This document shows positions 36,171 to 45,776 of a stretch of DNA of 64,000 bases, in pieces (the stretch's first letter is position 1; each line of letters begins with the position of its first letter). This DNA comes from Lactobacillus xylocopicola (GTDB taxonomy: Bacteria; Bacillota; Bacilli; Lactobacillales; Lactobacillaceae), in the NCBI RefSeq assembly GCF_033096005.1, contig NZ_AP026803.1, forward strand, positions 1,296,001 to 1,360,000. Reading direction: 5' to 3'. The notes beneath the pieces are model-generated. The model was given only the letters and a program-made list of their open reading frames with translations. It searched no databases and was not told the origin of the DNA. Made by a program: the position numbers and the translations under genes.

Positions 36171-36911
36171 ATGAAGAGGAAAAGATTTTAAAAAGTGGAC
36201 TTATTGCATTAGTAACTAGCTTGTTATTAAGTACAGCTTCTAATACAATACTAGCCGCTACTAGCCGCTGCGCAATCTAGTAAAGAGGTTACCAGTGCTC
36301 GCACCGGTCAAGCAGGTAGTAAAACTTCCGGTGCCTTAAGTCGTAAGGAGAAAACTAAGAAAGGAAAGACAATAACTGGCGGTGCTGCAGTTATTCCAGC
36401 TGCAGCAGGCCTTTACTTTGTACCTCCGTTCGGACAAGTACTCATGACTGCCACTGGTGCTTTAGTGATTGGTGGCGTAACTTACGCGGCAGGTTCTGCA
36501 GTCTATAACATCGCACGAAAAGCTTTCCAAAACGGAACAGCTAAAAAAGTTAAATCATCATCGAAAAGCAAAGGTAAAAGTAAATCTTCTAAGAAGAGCA
36601 AGCCTAAAAAAAGCAAATCCAAAAAAACTAAAGATGGAATTTCGGCTGTCGTCAAGGCAATTGCTAGAAAAATCCCTAAATGGCTAAAAAAGGCAGCATA
36701 TCAGGTAGACTTGAAACAATTTCCCAAAAAAGCTAAAAATGGTATTCGAAAAGCTAAACATGGCTGGGAAATTAGACCCAAAAATAGTCCGGGTAATCCT
36801 CATGGCGGTAGTAAGTGGAAACTCTTCGATAAAAAAGGGAGAGTGGGAACTTTAGATGAAAATGGAAGAGTGGGAACTTTAGATGAAAATGGAAGAATTT
36901 TACGTAAATAA
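36171..36911 (+). pseudogene. Secreted polymorphic-toxin-like protein, frameshifted
   Basis: The ATG at 36171 has a GGAGGAA site but stops after six codons. Restoring one A in the run 36180-36183 gives a clear signal peptide (ILKSGLIALVTSLLLSTA...ILAA). A 10-base tandem duplication (ACTAGCCGCT at 36250-36259 and 36260-36269) then breaks the frame again. Removing it joins the signal peptide to the long open frame. The protein would have a Gly/Ala-rich hydrophobic region, a Lys/Ser-rich linker and a C-terminal domain with HGWEIRPKN, NPHGGSKWKLFD and DENGRILRK. An exact 27-base tandem duplication (36840-36893) repeats VGTLDENGR. The layout fits an exported toxin with a C-terminal effector domain of a family I cannot name. 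ATG 36444 is the only long uninterrupted start. Confidence 0.6.
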
Positions 36912-36924
36912 CGGAGCCTAAACT

Positions 36925-37458
36925 ATGAATTCAAAAGAAGCAAACGCCATTATTGATGATTTAAATGAACAAAATCACAACGATTACTACATTGATTTTG
37001 TTCCCATTACTTTTCCAAACGAAGACTTTGCGGAATTAGCAGATTATCTTGAAAAGCACTATAAACCAGACTTTGCTAACAAAATCGTTTTTATCGCTTT
37101 TACCATTATGCATTACTATGAATCTTACGTTTCTTTAGTAATTGATGGTGACGAAGATGAATATGAGAATGATGAAGATTATGAGGCGACAGAAACGGAT
37201 ATTTACTTCTCAAAACTACGCTATAAGGATCTACGTCATCTCGGCCTGGAAGAGCTAGCCAAGCTAATTAGTAAAATGGTCATCGACAACTATCGAGGAA
37301 TAAATATTCTTTTTAAGAATGACGACAAGTTTTCTTTGATGGCAATTGAGGATGAATACGATACTTATTTTCGCAATCTTTCTGGTAACGCCTTGAAGTT
37401 AGTCGATCAACTGGTTAACCACCAAGGAATATATCTTAAGAAAGCACCAAATAACTAA
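36925..37458 (+). CDS. Putative immunity protein, paralogue 1
   Basis: Acidic cytosolic protein of 177 residues without signal peptide, starting 13 bases after the toxin stop. It begins MNSKEANAIIDDLNEQ and carries the shared segments YYIDFVPITFPNEDFAELADYLEKH, KPDFANKIVFIAFTIMHYYESYV and a C-terminal LSGNALKLVDQLVNHQG, all given here in part. Four related proteins follow one another in the same direction. Small acidic proteins in tandem behind a toxin C-terminal domain are the usual immunity arrangement. It contains an extra acidic insertion (DEDEYENDEDYEATE) absent from the others. I do not recognise a named family. Confidence 0.7.
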   Translation: MNSKEANAIIDDLNEQNHNDYYIDFVPITFPNEDFAELADYLEKHYKPDFANKIVFIAFTIMHYYESYVSLVIDGDEDEYENDEDYEATETDIYFSKLRYKDLRHLGLEELAKLISKMVIDNYRGINILFKNDDKFSLMAIEDEYDTYFRNLSGNALKLVDQLVNHQGIYLKKAPNN

Positions 37459-37461
37459 ACC

Positions 37462-37959
37462 ATGAACACAGAAAAAGCCATTAACATTATTGATAAGTTA
37501 TTAGAAGACCACTTTTTAGGAAAGGGCAAAGATAATTATTTGATTGACTTTGTCCCCGTTACTTTTCAAAATGATGACTTTAACGATTTAGCAGCATATT
37601 TGGAAATCCACTTTAAACCTGACTTTGTCAAGAAAATCACTTTTATTGCCTTCACTATTATGCACTACTATGAATCTTACGTATTTTTAGATAATCATGA
37701 CGTAGAGCCACTTTATCCAGAACTGATTAATAAAGATTTGCGCCATCTAGGAATAGAAGCGTTAGCTAAGTTAATTAACAAGATCGTAATTGAAAATTGG
37801 TCAAGTATAAATATCCTCTTCAAAAATGATGGCAAACTTTCACTCTTGCGAATTGAAGACGGACTAGATTCTTATTTCTTCAACCTTTCTGCTGGGACAT
37901 TAGAAGTTGCTAAATCTTTGGTAACCCAGCAAGGGTTATATCTGAAACTCATCTACTAA
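37462..37959 (+). CDS. Putative immunity protein, paralogue 2
   Basis: 165 residues, starting three bases after the stop of paralogue 1. The same framework is visible: NYLIDFVPVTFQNDDFNDLAAYLE, IAFTIMHYYESYVFLDN, KDLRHLGIEALAKL and QQGLYLK in outline. It is the most divergent of the first three, as expected for an immunity protein against a different toxin variant. No clear Shine-Dalgarno sequence precedes the ATG, so it may be translated by coupling. Immunity is inferred from position and paralogy only. Confidence 0.68.
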   Translation: MNTEKAINIIDKLLEDHFLGKGKDNYLIDFVPVTFQNDDFNDLAAYLEIHFKPDFVKKITFIAFTIMHYYESYVFLDNHDVEPLYPELINKDLRHLGIEALAKLINKIVIENWSSINILFKNDGKLSLLRIEDGLDSYFFNLSAGTLEVAKSLVTQQGLYLKLIY

Positions 37960-37982
37960 TAAGTTATCACCGAGACGAACAC

Positions 37983-38459
37983 ATGAATGCAAAAGAAGCA
38001 AACGCCATTATCGATGATTTATATGACCAGAAACAAAACGATTACTACATTGATTTTGTTCCCATTACTTTTCCCAATGAAGACTTTGCGGAATTAGCCG
38101 ATTATCTTGAAAATCACTATAAACCAGACTTTGCAAACAAAATCGTTTTTATTGCCTTTACCATTATGCACTACTATGAATCTTACGTATTTTTAGATAA
38201 TACTGCTGAAGAACCCATTTATCCTGATCTAGTCAATAAGGATTTGCGCCATATGGGATTAGACGAGCTGTCTAAACTCATTCATAAAATTATTATCGAG
38301 AATTGGTCTGGCTTATATATTATTTTCAAAAATGAAAATCAAATCTCAACTATGCGTATTAGCGATGAATACGATACCTCTTTTCGTAATCTTTCTGGCA
38401 ATGCATTGGCTTTAGTCAAGCAATTGGTCAGGCAACAGGGAATATATTTAAAAAATTAA
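37983..38459 (+). CDS. Putative immunity protein, paralogue 3
   Basis: 158 residues. Over the first 100 codons its DNA is nearly identical to paralogue 1, from MNAKEANAIIDDLYDQ through HYYESYVFLDN, while the middle resembles paralogue 2 (EEPIYPDLVNKDLRHMG). This mosaic points to recent duplication and recombination within the array. Start ATG at 37983. The role as an immunity protein is inferred from its place behind the toxin gene. Confidence 0.68.
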   Translation: MNAKEANAIIDDLYDQKQNDYYIDFVPITFPNEDFAELADYLENHYKPDFANKIVFIAFTIMHYYESYVFLDNTAEEPIYPDLVNKDLRHMGLDELSKLIHKIIIENWSGLYIIFKNENQISTMRISDEYDTSFRNLSGNALALVKQLVRQQGIYLKN

Positions 38460-38486
38460 AGAACTAATGCTACAAGGATTTAAGTC

Positions 38487-38567
38487 ATGAATTCAAAAGA
38501 AGCAAACAAAATGATCAGTAATAATTCCCAAACTTGTATTCAAACAACACAAGGAGACCTAATATGA
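38487..38567 (+). pseudogene. Truncated immunity gene, 26 codons
   Basis: ATG at 38487 after CTACAAGGATT opens MNSKEANKMISNN, the same N-terminus as paralogues 1 and 3, and then runs into unrelated codons and stops at 38567. Its stop overlaps the start of paralogue 4 (ATGA), so it may now act as a translational leader. It is the remnant of a fifth copy. Confidence 0.6.
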
Positions 38568-39193
38568 ACGGAAAAAGAGCATTCAAACTTATTAATAATT
38601 TATTGGATAAGGATCAAGGTAACTACTATGCTGACTTTGTTCCGATCTCCTTTCCGGACACCGCTCCGGAGGAATATGCCGAACTAGCAGACTATCTAGA
38701 AAAACACTATAAGCCAGACTTTGCCGAAAAAATAATTTTTATTGCCCTAACTATTCGCTACTATTATCCAACCAATATCTTTTTAGATGGCAGTAGCGAG
38801 GACAAGCGCAACATTTTGCCAGAGGAACTCGCAGACTTGATTAGAGAAATGATTATTGACAACCGCATCGGCTTAAATATTCTCTTTAAGAACGCCGACC
38901 AATACTCACTAATGCGCATTGAAGACGGTTACGACACCATTTTCTGTAGTCTTGCTGGTGAAGGTTTGTCGGTAGTCGAACAATCGCTTAGCCACCAGGG
39001 ACTGTTCTTGAAGCAGTACGATGGCGCCTTTGGCAATGAAGTGCAAGAAGCAGACGGCGGCTGGCAGATTCGTCCCAATAACCGCAAAGGCGACCACCCC
39101 CATGGCGGCGGCCGGTGGAAGCTTTTCAACACTGATAAACTTCGGCAGCGCACCGCTATTCTGGCCGCTGATGGCACCATTCTAAGAGCCTAA
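38564..39193 (+). CDS. Immunity-like protein with toxin-like C-terminal tail (paralogue 4)
   Basis: 209 residues from the ATG at 38564, preceded by AAGGAGACC; an upstream ATG at 38534 is rejected because it lies before that site. Residues 1 to about 150 are an immunity-type domain (YYADFVPISFPD, AELADYLEKHYKPDFAEKIIFIALTI in outline). The last 50 residues instead match the end of the toxin at 36.8 kb: GGWQIRPNN, HPHGGGRWKLFN and AADGTILRA. So one protein joins an immunity domain to the distal part of a toxin domain. Its codons are richer in G/C than the three upstream copies, suggesting a different origin. It could be a deletion fusion or a bona fide chimera. Confidence 0.68.
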   Translation: MNGKRAFKLINNLLDKDQGNYYADFVPISFPDTAPEEYAELADYLEKHYKPDFAEKIIFIALTIRYYYPTNIFLDGSSEDKRNILPEELADLIREMIIDNRIGLNILFKNADQYSLMRIEDGYDTIFCSLAGEGLSVVEQSLSHQGLFLKQYDGAFGNEVQEADGGWQIRPNNRKGDHPHGGGRWKLFNTDKLRQRTAILAADGTILRA

Positions 39194-39226
39194 ATTATCT
39201 TTATGACCTACTTGTCCCTTTTAGAC

Positions 39227-39504
39227 AAAAAAAATAACCGTCTTAACGGTCACTCCTGGGCAGATTCACAATACGTGAGTCTGCCCTTGCTTGTTTACAG
39301 CTAGCTTTATTCTTGTCCAAAGAACAGTACCTCTTGCAAAATAACGGTAAGCAAAGCAAAACCCTCCAGGCTAGACTTTTTCCACCATGGAGGGTTTTGT
39401 TTCGTAGCTCATAATCAGAGCTAGAGGTTATTTAATATAACTTATTGTTGCCGTCATAGACGGCTCAACAGGAAGTCTAGCTAGAGGCTAAACCTCCTGT
39501 TCCG
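39227..39504 (-). ncRNA. Second antisense-RNA locus, apparently interrupted
   Basis: A minus-strand promoter with extended -10 TGGTATAAT (-10 at 39516-39511) predicts an RNA starting near 39504. It begins with hairpins CAGGAGG...CTTCCTG and GCCGTC-TAT-GACGGC, then AATAACCTCTAGCTCTG. Up to here it parallels the RNA at 27.8 kb almost element by element. The matching terminator arm with its T-run is found only at 39227-39250 (ACCGT/ACGGT). Between the two arms lie about 165 bases with two further hairpins (39258-39286 and 39358-39398). No small toxin ORF is visible in front of it. Confidence 0.5.
39358..39398. terminator. Terminator of the toxin-immunity cluster
   Basis: AAAACCCTCCA (39358-39368) and TGGAGGGTTTT (39388-39398) are perfect arms with T-residues on both strands. 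Confidence 0.75.
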
Positions 39505-39577
39505 AACTATATTATACCATTTTTTCTAAATATTACTAATAAATAATTAACTAATAAATTAATTTTACAGAATTTTT

Positions 39578-40852
39578 TTATTTATCTGGTACATCCTGAA
39601 TTGTTACATCTGCACCAAGCAAATGTAACTTCTCCTCTACTCGATCATAGCCACGTAAAATGTTGCCCGCATTATTAATCACGGTTTCACCGTCAGCCAT
39701 TAGACCAGCAATCATTAGACAAGCCCCAGCCCGAATCTCTCCTGCCGAAACGGTTGCACCTTGTAAATGCTCGGTCGGATGAACCAGGATAATATTGTCT
39801 TCAACTTGGATATCAGCGCCCATTTTACGTAGCTGCCCAATATGGCCAACTCGTTTAGGGTAGATTTGATCAATAATGACGCCCTCACCGGTCTTAGCCG
39901 TTAGCAAGAGTGGCGTTACCGGTTGTTGCAAATCCGTCGCAAAACCCGGATACGAGCCGGTCTGAATTTGCGTCATCTTTAAGTCACCGGCCGGATAGAC
40001 ATAGAGTGAATCTTCATCAGCTTCAATCACGACACCCATTTCTTCAACTTTCGCCAGGTATGAATCAAGGTGTTCCTCGATGATGTTATGAATACAAATG
40101 CCATTACCGATGCAGGCAGCAAGAGAAATATAGGTACCGGCCTCAATTCGATCAGGAATAATTGTGTGCGGTGTCTTGGCCGCAATCTTTTCAACTCCTT
40201 CGATACGAATTGTGTCCGTACCGGCACCTCGGATAACCGCTCCCATGTTATTTAAGAAAGTCGCCAAGTCAATTATTTCCGGTTCCTTAGCAGCATTAGC
40301 AATAACCGTTTGTCCCTGGGCGGTAACTGATGCCATGATAATGTTCATCGTTGCACCAACTGATGGCATTTCAAGGTGAATCGTTGCACCTTGCAAACCT
40401 CCAGCTGGAGCAGTAATTGTTATTTGGTCGTTTTCATTTTCAACAATCGCACCTAGGGCTTCGAAGCCCTTAATATGCTGGTCAATGGGACGAGGACCAA
40501 TGTCATCCCCACCGGGAAAACCTACAACTGCCTTACCAAAGCGGCCAAGAAGGGCCCCCATAAAATAATAGGAGGCCCGCAAACTCTTGATTTTACCGCT
40601 CGGCAATGGGCTCATCTTAATGTTCTCTGGGTTAATGTGCAGGGTAGTCTTGTGAAAATCACTTACGACATCCATTTCGCTCAGCAGATCCATTAAGTTG
40701 TCAACATCAGCAATCCTCGGAACACCTTCCAAAGTCACCGGTGCATGTGACAAAATTGACGCAGGAATTAGCGCCACCGTTGAATTTTTGGCGCCACCAA
40801 TCCAGACATCACCCTGCAGGGGTTTTCCACCATGAATTATCATTTGCTTCAT
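39578..40852 (-). CDS. murA: UDP-N-acetylglucosamine 1-carboxyvinyltransferase with Asp in place of the active-site Cys
   Basis: MurA transfers enolpyruvate from PEP to UDP-GlcNAc, the first committed peptidoglycan step. 424 residues with GGAKNSTVALIPA at the N-terminus and RASYYFMGALLGRFG before the active-site loop. The loop reads FPGGDDIGPRPIDQH: Asp116 stands where E. coli MurA has Cys115, the residue alkylated by fosfomycin. Enzymes with this natural substitution are active and fosfomycin-insensitive. AAAGGAT precedes the ATG at 40852. Many Firmicutes have two MurA paralogues; this may be either. Confidence 0.95.
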   Translation of the reverse strand: MKQMIIHGGKPLQGDVWIGGAKNSTVALIPASILSHAPVTLEGVPRIADVDNLMDLLSEMDVVSDFHKTTLHINPENIKMSPLPSGKIKSLRASYYFMGALLGRFGKAVVGFPGGDDIGPRPIDQHIKGFEALGAIVENENDQITITAPAGGLQGATIHLEMPSVGATMNIIMASVTAQGQTVIANAAKEPEIIDLATFLNNMGAVIRGAGTDTIRIEGVEKIAAKTPHTIIPDRIEAGTYISLAACIGNGICIHNIIEEHLDSYLAKVEEMGVVIEADEDSLYVYPAGDLKMTQIQTGSYPGFATDLQQPVTPLLLTAKTGEGVIIDQIYPKRVGHIGQLRKMGADIQVEDNIILVHPTEHLQGATVSAGEIRAGACLMIAGLMADGETVINNAGNILRGYDRVEEKLHLLGADVTIQDVPDK

Positions 40853-40979
40853 TGGCGAAAATATCCTTTTCTATTTTTTTCGTTACCATCATGTTAAAGG
40901 AAATCACCCGAAAACACAAGGGCTGAAACCTGTCTTCTCCAAGCATTATACATAATTTTGTATTATTCAAATTCGCCGC

Positions 40980-42716
<1,737 letters not shown>

Positions 42717-42721
42717 GCAAA

Positions 42722-43258
42722 TTATTCCTCTTCATCATCGTCAGCTAATTCAGACAGTTGTCCTTCAATGCCATCAGGCAAGTCAGTATCATCATCGTCA
42801 TCAGTATCTTCAAAGTCATCATCAGCGCTAAAGTTATCGGCCACTGCCGCGTCTAGGTCAGCATCTTCCGGATCGTCGTTATCGTAGTCAATAATGTCAT
42901 CGCTACCCGTTGCGCTCGCTAAGAAGGCATTAACCTTCTTATGGTGTGTGCGGGTGTCTTCTTCATCCTCATCTTCAGGGTGGTTAACTTCCTCGTCAAC
43001 TGATTCGTATGGAAACCATGAACGCAGGGCCCAGATATTTTCACCCATTGAAATAAACTCACCGTTAGTGTTCATATCAGTATAGAATTGGGGCAAACGC
43101 TCCCTGATTTCTTCGTCGCTCTCATCCATAAACTTTTGAACGGCATTAACAATATCAGCAAAGGCCATTCTCTTATTGTTATCTTCTAGTATTGCGCGAG
43201 CAACTTCAATCATTGATAATTCGTTGCGATTTTTGTCTTTAAAGTCGTTTAATCCCAC
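42722..43258 (-). CDS. rpoE: DNA-directed RNA polymerase delta subunit
   Basis: Firmicutes-specific RNA polymerase subunit that speeds enzyme recycling and sharpens promoter selectivity. The N-terminal HARE-HTH domain (NELSMIEVARAILEDNNKRMAF in outline, IWALRSWFPYE) is followed by a long acidic tail of Asp/Glu repeats from about residue 85. An ATG at 43264 is open, but AGAGGA lies too close to it. GTG at 43258 is correctly spaced and gives the family start MGLNDFKDKN. It is located directly upstream of pyrG, the conserved order in Bacillales and lactobacilli. Confidence 0.94.
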   Translation of the reverse strand: MGLNDFKDKNRNELSMIEVARAILEDNNKRMAFADIVNAVQKFMDESDEEIRERLPQFYTDMNTNGEFISMGENIWALRSWFPYESVDEEVNHPEDEDEEDTRTHHKKVNAFLASATGSDDIIDYDNDDPEDADLDAAVADNFSADDDFEDTDDDDDTDLPDGIEGQLSELADDDEEE

Positions 43259-43302
43259 AATCATTCCTCTTTCTTAACAGTTCTTCTTATTTTACTAGGC
43301 GG

Positions 43303-43707
43303 TTAGGTAAAAATCAACGTAACAACATAATTTCCTACTAAGTATAGACCACTGAAGAGGTCATATTCAATCTGGAGTTGCTGGGTACCATCATTCTTAG
43401 TAAAAAATTCAATTACTTTGGTTTGACTTTTGAGATCCATCTGGTAGCCTTGCGCTACATAGCGGCATGCCTTCTGCTCACCACGCTTAAAGTGAAGCTG
43501 AGAATAGTCGGTATTATCTGATCCGCGCCTGATAATCACGTCATCCTGCCTAATCAAGACTTTAACCGGCACCCTTCCCTCTTCTAAATAAGCCACCCGA
43601 GTCACGCCTGCGGCTTGATTAAGTTCACCAATACCAGTCTTTTGGAAGGTTGCGCTTTCGTTTTCTTGGGTAATTTGACTAATGAAGTCTACTTTTATTT
43701 TGGTCAT
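43303..43707 (-). CDS. DUF1934 beta-barrel protein
   Basis: 134-residue conserved protein of the DUF1934 (YwiB) family, predicted calycin-like beta-barrel. The alternation of short strands is visible (IKVDFISQI, TRVAYLEEG, VKVLIRQDDVIIRRG, YSQLHFKRGEQKACRYVAQGYQM in outline). No enzymatic motif is evident and the function is unknown. It sits upstream of rpoE in the same direction with a 44-base gap and is probably co-transcribed. A small T-tailed hairpin (43727-43744) lies just upstream. Confidence 0.82.
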   Translation of the reverse strand: MTKIKVDFISQITQENESATFQKTGIGELNQAAGVTRVAYLEEGRVPVKVLIRQDDVIIRRGSDNTDYSQLHFKRGEQKACRYVAQGYQMDLKSQTKVIEFFTKNDGTQQLQIEYDLFSGLYLVGNYVVTLIFT

Positions 43708-43879
43708 TGCTCTGCTTCTTTAAACTAAAAAAGCTAATCAGACTGACTAGCCACAAGATTAATAATCCTAACTTACTATTTATAGATAATACTTATTAAG
43801 TGTTACCCACTAGTATAAGGTAATTAGGATTTTTTAGCCAGAATTTCACTGTCCCCCAATAGGTGCCAGCTAACGAGGA

Positions 43880-43917
43880 AAAAGCATAATCAGGTCTATC
43901 AACCAGCTTATGCTTTT
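43880..43917. terminator. Terminator downstream of the arc regulator
   Basis: AAAAGCATAA (43880-43889) pairs with TTATGCTTTT (43908-43917) around 18 bases. It lies 56 bases beyond the stop of the PucR-like gene. Nothing else is evident in 43708-43972 apart from A/T-rich promoter sequence. Confidence 0.65.
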
Positions 43918-43972
43918 ACCTTTATTTGTAAGGAGATTTTTAAAATGTAATCAATGTCTAATGACTTACATC

Positions 43973-44692
43973 CTAACTGACACTGACTGAAGTCGTCTTA
44001 TCCCGCGGCAACATGTCGTCGGAAAAGCTCTGCAGCTCAGTCTCAAGGATGCGTAAATTTTCTGTTTTTTCTTTCAAATATGCGACTGTCAATGGCAATA
44101 AATCAATCCCCTTATGTGGATCAAGGTCGGTAACAGACTTTATTTTCTGTAACCGATATTCCACTGTCTTAGGGTGAACCATTAAAATTTCTGCTAACGA
44201 TGACATCGACAATTGGTTTTTAGTATACAACCATAAGGTCGATTTGGTGTCTTCGTCAATTGTGCTTAACTTTTTTCGTATTACAGGATAATCCAACGAT
44301 GAGTGTACAATAGCAGACATGTTTGCGAGTTCAGTATAATGAACAATTGGGTCAAACTTATTCGTCAGCATCAAGGCCAGCAGTGCTTCCTTAATACTCC
44401 CTGAAAGGTCGAAATGACGACTGCCAATTCCAACACAACTATTACGTGGCATGTTGGCTAAAAGTTCATTTTCCTTATCCGGTCGAACAACGTATACGCG
44501 TTTGTTTTTGTCTAAGTTAAACGCTAGCCGCCACTCAGGCAACTTGTTGCCAACAGTAGATGCAACTAAAGCAACATACTTAACGTCTAAATCAACACCA
44601 TTTAACTTAGCCCGACCATCAAAGCCATTGTTAGCAACTGGAACATCATAGTCTGAAACATATAACCACTCATGCATAAATTTTTCAAGCAT
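43973..44692 (-). CDS. PucR-type HTH regulator linked to the arc cluster
   Basis: Regulator with a C-terminal PucR-family helix-turn-helix (LSMSSLAEILMVHPKTVEYRLQKIK in outline, residues about 170-195) and an N-terminal region without recognisable sensor motif. It lies 117 bases downstream of arcC, in the same orientation as the arginine deiminase genes, so control of those genes is plausible. The first ATG (44698) is only two bases from GGGAGA; the ATG at 44692 has the normal eight-base spacing and is chosen (239 residues). Confidence 0.75.
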   Translation of the reverse strand: MLEKFMHEWLYVSDYDVPVANNGFDGRAKLNGVDLDVKYVALVASTVGNKLPEWRLAFNLDKNKRVYVVRPDKENELLANMPRNSCVGIGSRHFDLSGSIKEALLALMLTNKFDPIVHYTELANMSAIVHSSLDYPVIRKKLSTIDEDTKSTLWLYTKNQLSMSSLAEILMVHPKTVEYRLQKIKSVTDLDPHKGIDLLPLTVAYLKEKTENLRILETELQSFSDDMLPRDKTTSVSVS

Positions 44693-44815
44693 ACTCATAT
44701 TCTCCCATATTTTTGGAATAGTTACACTATAAATTTTTAATCAATAGGTGTTGCTACTTACAAAAGAGAAACTCAATCAGGTAAATCGTTAATAATTATG
44801 CTTGGATAAATTTTG

Positions 44816-45757
44816 CTAATTAGGGGTGATTACCGTTCCATCACCATTAGTCAAGTATTGTGACACATTATTCAATGAGGTGATGACTGCTTTTCGCTTA
44901 GTCGATTCAACAAACGAAACTGCCGCTTCAACCTTTGGTTTCATTGAACCACCGGCAAACTGGTCTTCTTCCAGGTATTGCTTCATTTCTGCTACCGAAA
45001 CTTGGTGCAGGTCTTTTTGATTTGGTTGTTTATAATTCAACGAAACATATTCTACGGCAGTCAAGATAATCAACTCATCAGCTTCTACTAGCTCTGCCAG
45101 TTTGGCTGCTGAAAAGTCCTTATCAATAACCGCTTCAACGCCGCGAATTTGGTCCTCCGTTTTTACTACGGGAACACCACCACCACCAGCAGCAATCAGT
45201 GTCATACCCTTGTTGACCAAGGTTTTGATGGCGTCAGTTTCCATAATGCTGACTGGCTTGGGTGAAGGTACTACCCTTCTAAAACCACGTCCAGCATCTT
45301 CCACAAGTTGCCATTCTGGATACTTCTGACGAATTTCAGCTAGTTCAGCTTGTTCGTAGAAAGGTCCAATCGGTTTTGATGGTTCCTTAAACGCCGGATC
45401 TTCTTCATCAACTACTGTTCTCGTCAACATCGTCATTGCATCTATGGGCAAGTTACGTTGATCAGCATTCATATTCAAGGCGTTTGCTAGCCACAACCCG
45501 ATTTCACCCTGCGTCATCGCGCCGACTGTATCTAGCGGCATGGTCGGGTTTTTTTCGGTGCTGCCATCAAGTTGCTGCAACAACAAGTTACCAACCTGAG
45601 GACCATTACCATGAGTAATCACTAACTGAATATCACCCTGAGCAATAAAGTCCATCAAATAGCCAGCTGTTGTCATCAGTGCCTGCTGCTGTGCTTGTGC
45701 CGAAGGATCATCCGTTAAGATTGCATTACCTCCTAATGCAACAACAATTCTTTTCAT
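44816..45757 (-). CDS. arcC: Carbamate kinase
   Basis: Last enzyme of the arginine deiminase pathway, converting carbamoyl phosphate and ADP to ATP, CO2 and ammonia. 313 residues with the amino-acid-kinase N-terminus RIVVALGGNAI, THGNGPQVGNLLLQQ, and AAGGGGVPVV motifs. It is the last catalytic gene of arcA-arcB-arcD-arcC, 19 bases after the antiporter. Confidence 0.96.
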   Translation of the reverse strand: MKRIVVALGGNAILTDDPSAQAQQQALMTTAGYLMDFIAQGDIQLVITHGNGPQVGNLLLQQLDGSTEKNPTMPLDTVGAMTQGEIGLWLANALNMNADQRNLPIDAMTMLTRTVVDEEDPAFKEPSKPIGPFYEQAELAEIRQKYPEWQLVEDAGRGFRRVVPSPKPVSIMETDAIKTLVNKGMTLIAAGGGGVPVVKTEDQIRGVEAVIDKDFSAAKLAELVEADELIILTAVEYVSLNYKQPNQKDLHQVSVAEMKQYLEEDQFAGGSMKPKVEAAVSFVESTKRKAVITSLNNVSQYLTNGDGTVITPN

Positions 45758-45776
45758 ACTTTCAATTCCATACTTT

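Noticed and set aside
42894..43085. Serine-rich plus-strand open frame opposite rpoE
   Set aside because: Complement of the Asp/Glu-repeat tail of RpoE; composition artefact.
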